Notes: generated by a model not told the origin, from the sequence alone. DNA of 64,000 bases from Fervidibacter sinensis (GCA_032161045.1 JAVHTH010000005.1); one strand, 5' to 3'. Positions 7,113-16,477 are shown, counted from the stretch's first letter. A program made the numbers and translations.

Positions 7113-9131
7113 GTCGCAATCGCACCACAGTGGGATTGAAAGATGTTCACGCTGTTAAATGTGTCCTCAACCCCTTGAAGTCGCAATCGCACCACAGTGG
7201 GATTGAAAGATTAAGAGCACGATGATTGACATTTTGGACTATGCTGGTCGCAATCGCACCACAGTGGGATTGAAAGAAAGATGACATCGTGCAGTGCGAT
7301 CGGCTCATATAGAGTCGCAATCGCACCACAGTGGGATTGAAAGCCCTCCTCCTGACCTGCGTTCTTTCTCTGCACGAAGTCGCAATCGCACCACAGTGGG
7401 ATTGAAAGAAGGACGGACGCCGACGGGCGCGCCGAGGCTCATAGTCGCAATCGCACCACAGTGGGATTGAAAGTTGTTGAGTTTTTTCGGCGGCTTTTCG
7501 CCACCAAAACCGTCGCAATCGCACCACAGTGGGATTGAAAGCTCGGTTGTCACTTCTCTTGCAGTCTTAGCAGCCTCGTCGCAATCGCACCACAGTGGGA
7601 TTGAAAGCCCTAAAATGTCTCGGCTCTGCTATAATTTAAGGCGGTCGCAATCGCACCACAGTGGGATTGAAAGATTTCGGCGCAAGTTTGCGCTTATTTG
7701 CGCGCTTTCGTCGCAATCGCACCACAGTGGGATTGAAAGTCAGCAGCAACTTGATAGTATCGGCGCGTAACTTCAGCGTCGCAATCGCACCACAGTGGGA
7801 TTGAAAGTCTCACTTCTCGAGGAATTTCACTCTCCCGTCCCTCACTGTCGCAATCGCACCACAGTGGGATTGAAAGGATTGACTTTGAGACTGCTGCATG
7901 AGGAATTTCAAGCGTCGCAATCGCACCACAGTGGGATTGAAAGAAAACTTTCTGGACGGCATTCTCAGGCAAGCGGTAGAGTCGCAATCGCACCACAGTG
8001 GGATTGAAAGGCAAGTAATGAATGAAGTTCTGGAAGTTCGCAAAAAGTCGCAATCGCACCACAGTGGGATTGAAAGGCAAAAAGTCACGGCGCACGCGGA
8101 GCGGGTTTTGCTGTCGCAATCGCACCACAGTGGGATTGAAAGCATTTAACTGAATCTCTCCCCGCAGAGGTTTTTATCGTCGCAATCGCACCACAGTGGG
8201 ATTGAAAGACAGTGAGAATGAATAACCACTGAGGGGATAGGGTCGCAATCGCACCACAGTGGGATTGAAAGGCGGGTTAATTACTTTCGGAAGTTGCCGA
8301 ATATTTGTCGCAATCGCACCACAGTGGGATTGAAAGGCGCGATGCGCATGCGCGCGCTCACTTCAAAATACTGGTCGCAATCGCACCACAGTGGGATTGA
8401 AAGTTGGTTTGTGGCTGAGGGAGAGATGTGACCTCTCAGAGTCGCAATCGCACCACAGTGGGATTGAAAGTGTGCCACAACGAGCGTGGCATTATTCGTA
8501 TTTTCTCGTCGCAATCGCACCACAGTGGGATTGAAAGAGAGGGGGCTTTGAGGGATTTGGATAGGGTTGGAGTCGCAATCGCACCACAGTGGGATTGAAA
8601 GTGGTTTGGTTGCATGACTTGTTCCAGCGGGGGGCGTCGTCGCAATCGCACCACAGTGGGATTGAAAGATAACAGAAGCGGGTTTTAGGGTTGCAGCATA
8701 TCTTGTCGCAATCGCACCACAGTGGGATTGAAAGTTGTTTCGTGCTGCGTTGAGCCGCATCGCACAATCCGGTCGCAATCGCACCACAGTGGGATTGAAA
8801 GATGGTTGACCCAAAGCAAAGCGTCTGGCTTTATTAAGTCGCAATCGCACCACAGTGGGATTGAAAGCTTATCTATCTCGTAGTGATAACTTTCAAATTG
8901 TTCAGTCGCAATCGCACCACAGTGGGATTGAAAGTTGAACGAGGGGGCGACGACACTCGGGACAAGTGAACGTCGCAATCGCACCACAGTGGGATTGAAA
9001 GAGAAGCAAGTATTGCAGCAAATCCTGCAGTGTATTGGCGTCGCAATCGCACCACAGTGGGATTGAAAGTCGCAAATACTTGATGCCGAAAAACTCGTTC
9101 AAGTTGGTCGCAATCGCACCACAGTGGGATT
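7113..9131 (+). CRISPR. CRISPR array, 31 repeats, 30 spacers
   Basis: The repeat is 30 nt, starts GTCGCAATCG, carries the imperfect dyad CAATC...GATTG, and ends GGGATTGAAAG, the 3' handle typical of type I/III arrays. Repeats start at 7113, 7180, 7247, 7314, 7379, 7444, 7512, 7578, 7644, 7710, 7778, 7847, 7914, 7981, 8047, 8113, 8179, 8242, 8307, 8374, 8441, 8508, 8572, 8639, 8705, 8772, 8838, 8905, 8972, 9040 and 9107. Spacers are 33-39 nt, mostly 36-37. All repeats looked identical except the last, which matches only its first 25 nt and then turns into a dispersed palindromic element. The leader is on the left, so the newest spacers should be near 7143. The short reading frames through the array on both strands are not genes. 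Confidence 0.98.
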
Positions 9132-9331
9132 TATACCTTGCCGACAAATTTTTTTCGGCGCGGTGTAAAACCGCGCCCTACATTGAGCCAATTTTCATCT
9201 TGTAGGGCAAGGTTTTATACCCTGCCGACAAAAAATTTTTTTTTTCGGCGCGGTGTAAAATCGCGCCCTACATTGAGCCAATTTTCATCTCGGTCGGGCA
9301 GGAGTCTAACTCTCCGACAGCCCTTAGGATT
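9132..9331. repeat. Cluster of REPIN-like palindromes at the distal end of the array
   Basis: Two type A elements in tandem followed by a type B unit. Unit A has the form TGTAGGGC-NNGGTTTTAYACC-NNGCCGA and is itself a hairpin; two units in inverted order, separated by an A/T run, make one element that begins TGTAGGGC and ends GCCCTACA. The second element here is complete (about 9201-9272); the first lacks its left edge, where it replaces the end of the last CRISPR repeat. Each is followed by TTGAGCC then TTTTCATCT. A type B palindrome follows at 9294-9331. Confidence 0.75.
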
Positions 9332-9386
9332 TTTGTGGGGCAAAATTTTTGTGTGGTAAGTCGGTTTTTGTGAGGGGGCACAAATC

Positions 9387-11852
9387 ATGCGGAGAAGATG
9401 GGTTTTTGTCTTCGCAATTGCAGCGCTGTGGGCAACCCGAGGATGGACGAAGGAGGGACCGGAGTTGAGAGTGGTTGACAAACTTCCGATGAAGGGCGAG
9501 AACAAATTTTATGTCGGCAACAAGTCACCGCTCTTGCCGTCGCCGCTCATCAAACTCCCCACAGGCAGCATTAAACCCAAAGGTTGGCTGGAAACTCAAC
9601 TCAGGTTGATGGCAAATGGGCTTTTGGGGCGATTGACAGAAATTAGTCCTTGGTGCAAGTGGGACGGCAATGCTTGGGCGAACCCGAAAGGTGAAGGTCA
9701 CTCTCATTGGGAGGAATTGCCTTATTGGCTGAGAGGTTTCACAGCGCTCGCTTACATTCTCGGCGACCAAAAACTCATCGCTGAAGCGCAAAGGTGGATT
9801 GATGCAATTTTGTCAAGTCAGGATGAAAGCGGCTATTTTGGTCCGAGGGAAAACTGGCGCAACCGTGATTTGTGGCCTCACATGTTGGCACTTGACATTT
9901 TGAGAACACATTACGAGGCAACTGGCGACAGGCGCGTCATTCCTTTCATGCTCAAGTTTTGCCGTTGGCTCACAACTGTGCCGCTTGAAGATTTTCTGCC
10001 ACCGACAAAGGGTGGTGGTTGGCAGCATGTTCGCGGCGGCGATTTGCTTGACAGCGTGATTTGGCTTTACAACCATACAGGTCAAGGTTGGCTCATTGAC
10101 CTTGCACAAGTCGTCCACGATTGCACTGCCCCTTGGAAGCGAGAGGTAGCGAGTTGGCACGGCGTCAATATCTGTCAAGGCTTCAGGGAACCCGCTCAGT
10201 TTTGGCAAATCGCCAAAGACATCCGCTACCTGCAAGCGACAGTTCGCAACTACGAAACGGTCATGGGCATTTACGGTCAAGTCCCCGGCGGCATGTTCGG
10301 GGCTGATGAAAATTGTCGCCCCGGTTACACTGGACCTCAACAGGCTGCTGAAACTTGCAGTATGGCTGAGTTTATTAGAAGCCACGCGATGCTTGCCCGC
10401 ATCACCGGCGACGGTATTTGGGCTGACCGAGCGGAGGAGATCGCTTTCAACTCGCTGCCCGCAGCCTTCACTCCCGATTACAAGGCACTGCATTACTTGA
10501 CGGCGCCGAACATGGTTCAACTTGACAGGGGCAACAAAGCGCCTTTTCTGCAAAACGCGGGCACGATGCTTTCATACGAACCGTTTGAGACTTACCGTTG
10601 CTGCCAGCACAATCACGGCTTAGGCTGGACGAGTTTCACCGAACATTTGTGGATGGCGACGCCAAACAATGGGTTAGCGGCGGTGATTTACGTACCGTGC
10701 GAGGTGATAGCGAGAGTCGGCGATGGAACGCAAGTTCGCATCACCGTTGACACCGATTACCCGTTTGACGAAATCGTGCAAATCACCATCAAAACGAAAA
10801 AGCCCGTTCGTTTTCCGTTGGCTTTGCGAATTCCTTCGTGGTGCGAAGGAGCGACGGTTCAAGTCAATAACCGGCAACTTAAAGGCGAACTCAAGCCAAA
10901 CTCCTTTGCCGTCATTGAACGCCAGTGGGGCAATGGCGACAAAGTGACATTGAGTTTGCCGATGAGGTTGCGAGTGAAAATTTGGGAGAAGCAGCGCAAT
11001 GCCGTTTCGGTGAGTTACGGTCCACTTTGGTTCTCGCTGAAGATTGGCGAAAGGTGGGAGAAGTATCGCGAGCAAGGTGATTGGGTGTGTTGGGAAGTTT
11101 TCCCGACGACTCCTTGGAATTACGGGTTGCTCGTTGATTTGAAGCGCCCTGAACGCTCGTTTGAAATTGTCAAAAAGCCTAAACCGCTCCCGACACAACC
11201 GTTCACCATTGACAATGCCCCGATTGAATTGCGGGCAAAGGGCAAACGCATCCCGCAATGGACTATGGTTGGTGGCATTGTCGGACCGTTGCAGGACAGT
11301 CCTGTCCATTCGGACGAACCGGTTGAGGAAATCACGCTCATCCCTATGGGTTGTGCGCGATTGCGAATCAGTGTTTTCCCGCGCATCGCGAACGAAGGGG
11401 AACAGGGGCATATTTGGAAGGAAATTGTGGGCGAAATTGCGGAAGCGTCCCACACATGGCATTCCGACACTGTTGAGGCTTTGCATGATGGCTTGCTCCC
11501 TCAAAATTCGTGCGACCACAGCATTCCGCGATGGACGGCGTGGGATCATCGTGGGACGATTGAGTGGGTGCAATACACTTTTCCGAAGCCGCGCAAAATT
11601 TCGTGGTGCGAAGTTTACTGGTTTGACGATGAGCCGATAGGTGGCGGTTGCCGAGTGCCACAAAGTTGGCGAGTTCTTTGGTGGGATGGTGAAAAGTGGC
11701 AAGAAGTCCGCAACCTGTCAGGTTACGGTGTCGCGAAAGACCAATTCAACCGCGTGACTTTTGAGCCTGTGGTCACGACCAAGTTGCGGTTGGAAATTCG
11801 CGCCCGCCCGAATTTTTCGGTGGGCATTTTGGAGTGGAGAGTTGGGGAGTGA
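9387..11852 (+). CDS. Exported GH127/DUF1680-type beta-L-arabinofuranosidase-like protein with C-terminal F5/8-type domain
   Basis: 821 aa with a short signal peptide (residues 1-21) after a basic start. The body is the (alpha/alpha)6 barrel of GH127-like enzymes, which release terminal beta-L-arabinofuranose from plant glycans. Family landmarks are present: ETC at 322-324 and CC at 405-406, which match the Glu/Cys/Cys-Cys zinc-thiolate site of the Bifidobacterium enzyme HypBA1, in which one Cys is the nucleophile; E308 in MFGADE is a candidate acid/base. The last 120 residues form a galactose-binding-like (F5/8 type C) beta domain, likely for carbohydrate binding. Substrate is inferred from the family, which also includes GH146 activities. 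It stands alone just after the CRISPR/REPIN region. Confidence 0.85.
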   Translation: MRRRWVFVFAIAALWATRGWTKEGPELRVVDKLPMKGENKFYVGNKSPLLPSPLIKLPTGSIKPKGWLETQLRLMANGLLGRLTEISPWCKWDGNAWANPKGEGHSHWEELPYWLRGFTALAYILGDQKLIAEAQRWIDAILSSQDESGYFGPRENWRNRDLWPHMLALDILRTHYEATGDRRVIPFMLKFCRWLTTVPLEDFLPPTKGGGWQHVRGGDLLDSVIWLYNHTGQGWLIDLAQVVHDCTAPWKREVASWHGVNICQGFREPAQFWQIAKDIRYLQATVRNYETVMGIYGQVPGGMFGADENCRPGYTGPQQAAETCSMAEFIRSHAMLARITGDGIWADRAEEIAFNSLPAAFTPDYKALHYLTAPNMVQLDRGNKAPFLQNAGTMLSYEPFETYRCCQHNHGLGWTSFTEHLWMATPNNGLAAVIYVPCEVIARVGDGTQVRITVDTDYPFDEIVQITIKTKKPVRFPLALRIPSWCEGATVQVNNRQLKGELKPNSFAVIERQWGNGDKVTLSLPMRLRVKIWEKQRNAVSVSYGPLWFSLKIGERWEKYREQGDWVCWEVFPTTPWNYGLLVDLKRPERSFEIVKKPKPLPTQPFTIDNAPIELRAKGKRIPQWTMVGGIVGPLQDSPVHSDEPVEEITLIPMGCARLRISVFPRIANEGEQGHIWKEIVGEIAEASHTWHSDTVEALHDGLLPQNSCDHSIPRWTAWDHRGTIEWVQYTFPKPRKISWCEVYWFDDEPIGGGCRVPQSWRVLWWDGEKWQEVRNLSGYGVAKDQFNRVTFEPVVTTKLRLEIRARPNFSVGILEWRVGE

Positions 11853-11920
11853 GTTGCCGGACCGAACGGATGACAAATGTCGTTGATTGCAGGTTAGAAG
11901 TCGGCTTGCCTTAAGTTGGT

Positions 11921-12116
11921 AACCGTCGCCTGTAAGGGGCGACGATACAAACGGACTCGGCATTTAATAACCGTCGCCCACAAGGGGCGACGCTACATTT
12001 TTGGTTTTCAACGACCGTCGCCCATAAAGGGCGACGCTACAAATGACTTGGTAGCGTCGGGGGCTTGTCCCCGACGGCAGTTTAATGAGGCGACGCCCGC
12101 AAGAGGCATGCTGCCA
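11921..12116. repeat. Five type C palindromes upstream of mutS2
   Basis: The 387-bp gap before mutS2 holds a tandem set of hairpins with the form CCGTCGCC-NNNAAG-GGGCGACG-NTACA: 11921-11949, 11969-11997, 12013-12041, then variants at 12051-12078 and 12088-12116. Spacing between the first three is about 44-48 bp. A related copy lies at 54382-54413 before the lptF/G gene. No gene is seen in this gap. Confidence 0.75.
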
Positions 12117-12239
12117 TTCAGAATTTCTACAAAGCCACTTCACGAAATCGTTCGCCACCAAAGTTCCCAACGGCTGTAGTTAGGATGGCTGGTTGCGTTC
12201 TATCTGTGGCAGTGTTAGATTGAGCGAAAGGTGAGGAAC

Positions 12240-14606
12240 ATGGACGAAAGGACGCTGCGAGTTCTTGAACTTGACAAAATACTTCGCGCGCTTGAGGAAC
12301 GATGTGTTACTGAATTGGCGAAGGAACTTGCCCGTTCGCTTTTTCCTTCCGTTGACATAGATGAAGTCCGCCGAAGGCAAAGGGAAACCTCTGACGCGCG
12401 CCGAAGGTTGGAGAAGTTCGGTTCACCACCGCTTGGGGGCATAAGCGACATACGACCGATTTTGGAACGAGCCCAGCAAGGGGCGACGCTTGAGCCTCAG
12501 GAGTTGTTGACCATTGCGAGGACTTTGGAGCGGGCAACCGACTTGAAACTTTGGATGCTCAAAAGCGATTTGGACGATAGTTTGAGGCTACATGCCGAGC
12601 GAATATGCGACCACGCAAAACTCATCGCTCGCATCCGCTGGTGCATTGGCGATGATGGTCAGGTCCTTGACAGAGCCAGCGATGAACTCTCAAGCCTGAG
12701 GCGAAGGATCAAAACCGTCCAACAAAGGATGCAGCAAAAACTTCACGATTTACTTCGCGACCCGTCAATCACGAAGTTTTTGCAGGAGCCATACTACACG
12801 ATTCGCGATGGACGATACTGTTTGCCAGTTCGGGCTGAGTTTCGGCAGCAAGTTCCGGGCATTGTTCATGACAAGTCATCTTCTGGGATGACCTTGTTCG
12901 TTGAACCTGAACCTTTAGTTGAGATGGGGAACGAGTTGAGGTTGCTTCAAGCCGATGAGGCGAGGGAAGTTGCCCGGATTTTGCGGGATTTGACGACCGA
13001 GGTGGTTTCGGAACTACCTTCAATCGCTCAAACATTGGACGGGGTTCGCAGGCTTGATTTTGCTTTCGCTAAGGCGAAACTGTCCCAAGATTTGCGCGCT
13101 TACGAACCGGAACTCAACACCGAAGGAATCATCAAACTGCGTCGTGCCCGCCATCCCTTGCTTCACTTTCAAGGTTTCGTCGTTCCCATTGACTTTGAGT
13201 TGGGCGACAAATTTGATGTGCTCATCATCACTGGACCGAACACGGGCGGCAAGACAGTTACGCTCAAAACTGTCGGGCTTTTGACATTGATGGCTCAATG
13301 CGGTTTGCATGTGCCGACAGCGGAGGGGGCAAAAATTTGCTTGTTCCGTCAAATCTTCGCGGATATTGGGGACGAGCAGAGTATTGAGCAAAGTTTGTCA
13401 ACTTTCTCAAGCCATATGAGCCACATCGCAAAAATGCTTGTCCGCGCCGATGACAGGACGCTGGTTTTGCTTGACGAGTTAGGTGCCGGGACTGACCCCA
13501 TTGAAGGTGCTGCGTTGGCGAAAGCAATTTTGCTCTATTTGCACAAACGCGGCGCGAAAGTTGTTTGCACAACCCACCATAGCGAGTTGAAGCACTTCGC
13601 TTTCCGTCAACCGAGGTTTGAAAATGCCAGTGTGCTTTTTGACCCTGAAACTTTGCGCCCAACTTATCAACTCGTCATCGGCATTCCGGGGCAAAGCCAC
13701 GCTATTGACATTGCCCGAAGGTTAGGCGTTCCGACTGAGGTCATCCGAGAGGCAAGGCATCAACTCCCTCGTGACCGCAAGGAAACCGAAGAGTTGATAA
13801 CCCAACTGACGGAAGAAAGGCAAACGGCGGAGCGGATGAGGATGGAATGGGAGAGGCGATTGAAGGAACTTGAACGGCGGGAGGCAGAATTGCGCGAGAG
13901 GGAACAGAAGTTGCGCGAAGAGGAGCAGCGAATATTGGCTGAAGCGCGTCGTCAAGCGGAAGCGTTAGTGAGACGAATTGAGGGGCAAGCGGAAGAGTTA
14001 CTGAAGTTGCTGAAAAAGCAATTTGCTGCTCCGCACACTGTTTTGCCTGCGGAAATTCGTCAAAGAATTCGCCAGTTGCGGCAACAATTGCCAACCCCAA
14101 TTCAACCTGCTCAAGGTCAGAGTTCACAACCCGTTGCTGACTTCAACCTTTCGGTCGGCACTACAGTTCGCATCCGGGACATCGGGGTGATCGGTAAAAT
14201 CACCGCCGTTGACAATGATGGCAAAGAATTTCAAGTTGATGTTGGTGGGATGAAAGTTTGGGTCGCTGCGGCTAAACTTGAACCTGTCAGTGAAGTGCCA
14301 CAAATGACACCAACGCAGACAGAGGTTGCTGCGGTTCGGGTTAAGAAGATGATTTCGGCGCCAACGGAGTTGAATTTGCGAGGCAAGCGGGTTGATGAAG
14401 CCCTTGAGGCTGTTGAAAAGTTCCTTGACGACGCTTTGTTGGCTGGTCACAAAGTCGTCAGGATAGTTCACGGCAAAGGCACCGGCAAACTTCGGCAGGC
14501 AATTCACGACTACCTTAGAACTCACCCACAAGTTCGTGCTTTTGAGTTAGCACCATTGAATGAAGGTGGTGATGGTGTGACCATCGCTTATCTTGAAGCA
14601 ATGTAG
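12240..14606 (+). CDS. mutS2: MutS2 family ATPase with Smr endonuclease domain
   Basis: MutS2 binds branched DNA and limits recombination; in Bacillus it acts on collided ribosomes. Clear parts: N-terminal core/clamp helices, Walker A TGPNTGGKTVTLKT near residue 335, Walker B LVLLDELGAGTDPIEGA, a long charged coiled coil (about 505-600), a KOW-like beta segment, and a C-terminal Smr domain (LNLRGKRVDEALEAVEKF then HGKGTGKLR). Length is about 788 aa, normal for the family. ATG 12240 is preferred over GTG 12231 because AGGTGAGG lies just before it. It lies 42 bp ahead of trmI on the same strand. Confidence 0.95.
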   Translation: MDERTLRVLELDKILRALEERCVTELAKELARSLFPSVDIDEVRRRQRETSDARRRLEKFGSPPLGGISDIRPILERAQQGATLEPQELLTIARTLERATDLKLWMLKSDLDDSLRLHAERICDHAKLIARIRWCIGDDGQVLDRASDELSSLRRRIKTVQQRMQQKLHDLLRDPSITKFLQEPYYTIRDGRYCLPVRAEFRQQVPGIVHDKSSSGMTLFVEPEPLVEMGNELRLLQADEAREVARILRDLTTEVVSELPSIAQTLDGVRRLDFAFAKAKLSQDLRAYEPELNTEGIIKLRRARHPLLHFQGFVVPIDFELGDKFDVLIITGPNTGGKTVTLKTVGLLTLMAQCGLHVPTAEGAKICLFRQIFADIGDEQSIEQSLSTFSSHMSHIAKMLVRADDRTLVLLDELGAGTDPIEGAALAKAILLYLHKRGAKVVCTTHHSELKHFAFRQPRFENASVLFDPETLRPTYQLVIGIPGQSHAIDIARRLGVPTEVIREARHQLPRDRKETEELITQLTEERQTAERMRMEWERRLKELERREAELREREQKLREEEQRILAEARRQAEALVRRIEGQAEELLKLLKKQFAAPHTVLPAEIRQRIRQLRQQLPTPIQPAQGQSSQPVADFNLSVGTTVRIRDIGVIGKITAVDNDGKEFQVDVGGMKVWVAAAKLEPVSEVPQMTPTQTEVAAVRVKKMISAPTELNLRGKRVDEALEAVEKFLDDALLAGHKVVRIVHGKGTGKLRQAIHDYLRTHPQVRAFELAPLNEGGDGVTIAYLEAM

Positions 14607-14648
14607 GGCATCAAATTGTGCTGGAATACTTCAGGAGGTGCAGAAAGT

Positions 14649-15479
14649 TTGCCCAAGCCTTTTGAAGTTGGCGAGTGGGTGTTGCTTGTCCCAGCAGACC
14701 CGGAAAAGCCGCAAAGGTGGATTGCGAGGGTAGGGGAGAAGTTTTCAACGGCAGGGGGAGTTTTTGATTTGACAGACTTGGTCGGGCGATTTCCGGGTTC
14801 GTCCGTAGAATCTCATTTGGGGCATCAACTCCTCGCCTTCAGACCAACTCCTTCCGATTGGGTTCTGCACGCTGTCAAAAGGCAAACTCAAGTGACCTAC
14901 CCGAAAGAGATGGGATACATCCTCGTCAGGGCTGGTGTTGTTCCCGGCAGCATCGTTGTTGAATCTGGCAGCGGAAGTGGCGCTTCAACACTGATGTTCG
15001 CTTTTGCTGTCGGTGACAACGGGCATGTTTTCTCTTACGAGCGCCGACCTGAGTTTTCCGAACTGGCAAAGCGAAATGTTGAGCGAGCAGGGTTGTCCCA
15101 TCGGGTTACTTTCAAGGTGAAGGACATCGCAGAAGGTTTTGACGAGCGGGATGCCGATGTCGTCTTTCTTGATGTCCGCGAACCTTGGCTTTACTTGAAG
15201 CAAGCGACGGAAACATTGGCGGATGGCGGAACTTTGGTCGTGCTCGTGCCTACCACGAACCAAGTGAGCGAGACTTTAAGGGCAGTGCAAAATTTGCCCT
15301 TCGTTGACATTGAAGTTAGCGAGTTGCTTTTGCGCCATTACAAGCCCAATCCAGACAGGCTTCGCCCTGAAGACCGAATGGTCGCCCACACTGCGTTTTT
15401 GATTTTCGCCAGAAAAGTGAGTGTAGGGCAGGGCTTCAAACCTTGCCAACCAACGAGCGAGGGTGACAGCATGGAGTGA
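14649..15479 (+). CDS. trmI: tRNA (adenine-N1)-methyltransferase TrmI (m1A58)
   Basis: SAM-dependent enzyme that methylates A58 in the T-loop, a modification important for tRNA stability at high temperature. It has a small N-terminal beta domain, the SAM-binding motif VVESGSGSGASTLMFAFAV, acidic motif II (FSYERRPEF) and the motif DVVFLDVREPW. TTG 14649 is chosen because AGGAGGTG stands 8 nt upstream; an upstream TTG at 14616 would put that site inside the gene. The last 20 or so codons (from about 15419) are made of a type A palindrome unit, so the natural C-terminus appears to have been replaced or extended by repeat sequence. Confidence 0.9.
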   Translation: MPKPFEVGEWVLLVPADPEKPQRWIARVGEKFSTAGGVFDLTDLVGRFPGSSVESHLGHQLLAFRPTPSDWVLHAVKRQTQVTYPKEMGYILVRAGVVPGSIVVESGSGSGASTLMFAFAVGDNGHVFSYERRPEFSELAKRNVERAGLSHRVTFKVKDIAEGFDERDADVVFLDVREPWLYLKQATETLADGGTLVVLVPTTNQVSETLRAVQNLPFVDIEVSELLLRHYKPNPDRLRPEDRMVAHTAFLIFARKVSVGQGFKPCQPTSEGDSME

Positions 15480-15593
15480 ATTCGGAACGAAAAGGTAAGT
15501 CGGGGTTTAAGACCCTGCCTACTTTTAACAATGCCATGGGAATTTTGTTCGGCATGGGATTTTCGGCACGGTATAAAACCGTGCCCTACCCTT
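15419..15593. repeat. Three type A palindrome units at the end of trmI
   Basis: Unit one (15421-15447, forward) is inside trmI codons; unit two (15494-15521) is inverted; unit three (15562-15592) is inverted with a perfect CACGGTATAAAACCGTG core. This is the forward-inverted pairing seen at 9201-9272, 16478-16545 and 25361-25424. Confidence 0.65.
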
Positions 15594-15653
15594 GCAATTT
15601 GTTATCGCGGAAAGGATGACCCACAAAGCCCAAAACTGCCAAGGAGTTGGGTT

Positions 15654-16475
15654 ATGGAACGGGAAAGGAACTTGCCCCGATTTTGGTTGCTTCGCAGGAT
15701 AAGGAGATGGATTGTCAAGCCGCAAAAAGAAATCGTTCGGTGGCGGAGGAAGTGGCAAAGTTCGCCCTTTGTCGTTTTGCCCAAGTTTTTGCGAGAAAGC
15801 AAGCATTTGCTTGAACTGATTTTGAAGTTGAAGCCTGACATCGTTTTGGGCAACGCCCGCAGCGGCTCACCTTATGTTCGGGTCATTGAACACCGCTTGA
15901 AAGAGGCAGGCATTGAGGTCCGATACGAGAGGCTTTGCTCGGCTTGGGGGCACAAATTGCATTTCTCGCTCAAGCCTGCGGCGTCCGTCCATTGGCTGCA
16001 CCAAGCATTGGCTCAGCGGAAACATATCGTCATGGTTGATGTTTCTCGCAAACCCTTTTCTGATGCCCAACGAATCGTTGGTGGAGTCATCGTTTGGCTT
16101 TACAACGAGGCTGTAAGCAAAATCACCGGCGAACCGCAACCCTTTGATTTTGTCCCGTCAATAACTCGCCAAATGCGTGATTACCTTCGCAGGCAACCCG
16201 CTTTCGGAGAAGCCCTTGAGGAAGTTTGCGAAGTGTTGAGGAGGAACATAGGACACGGGATATGGGGCACGGGAACGGAATCCCAGTCCCAAGTCCCTGA
16301 TCTTCAGTCCCTACTTCCTTTCGCTCGTCACTTGCTTGTTCGCAACCTTGACAATTTTTCTTGGGACGACGAACACGGCTGCTTGTTGCCGATTAACATC
16401 TCGCGAGAGGCATGGATTGACGACCGGACGGACAAGTATGCGTGGCTGCCGTTCATCGCTCGTTGGTTCATCTAA
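15654..16475 (+). CDS. Hypothetical protein, 273 aa
   Basis: I do not recognise this family. The start is ATG 15654 with AAGGAG 7 nt upstream; longer reading frames run through repeat sequence and are unlikely. The N-terminus is very basic (RRIRRWIVKPQKEIVRWRRKW). The middle alternates strands and helices (DIVLGNARSGSPYVRVIE, KHIVMVDVSRKPFSDAQRIVGG), faintly like a phosphoribosyltransferase or Rossmann fold, but I cannot place catalytic residues. Residues 200-222 (GHGIWGTGTESQSQVPDLQS) are encoded by a tandem degenerate repeat with a 7-nt period (16247-16318), which looks like an in-frame insertion of low-complexity sequence into a folded protein. There is no signal peptide. It follows trmI after a repeat-filled gap. 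Confidence 0.6.
   Translation: MERERNLPRFWLLRRIRRWIVKPQKEIVRWRRKWQSSPFVVLPKFLRESKHLLELILKLKPDIVLGNARSGSPYVRVIEHRLKEAGIEVRYERLCSAWGHKLHFSLKPAASVHWLHQALAQRKHIVMVDVSRKPFSDAQRIVGGVIVWLYNEAVSKITGEPQPFDFVPSITRQMRDYLRRQPAFGEALEEVCEVLRRNIGHGIWGTGTESQSQVPDLQSLLPFARHLLVRNLDNFSWDDEHGCLLPINISREAWIDDRTDKYAWLPFIARWFI
16247..16318. repeat. Heptad-period degenerate repeat inside a coding gene
   Basis: Reads as 7-nt steps GGACACG, GGATATG, GGGCACG, GGAACGG and then, on the complementary sense, CCCAGTC, CCAAGTC, CCTGATC, TTCAGTC, CCTACTT. The G-rich and C-rich halves face each other. It keeps the reading frame of the hypothetical gene open. Confidence 0.65.
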
Positions 16476-16477
16476 TC

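Noticed and set aside
7147..9147. Long reading frames through the array on both strands with repeating residues such as SIPLWCDCD, SQSHHSGIE and FNPTVVRLR
   Set aside because: They are translations of the CRISPR repeat in each frame; no ribosome sites and no homology expected.
10674..11702. 342-residue open frame antisense to the GH127-like gene
   Set aside because: Arg/Asn-rich shadow of a real gene with clear catalytic motifs.
15531..15653. Upstream extension of the hypothetical gene
   Set aside because: It runs through a type A palindrome; the strong ribosome site is at 15641 before ATG 15654.
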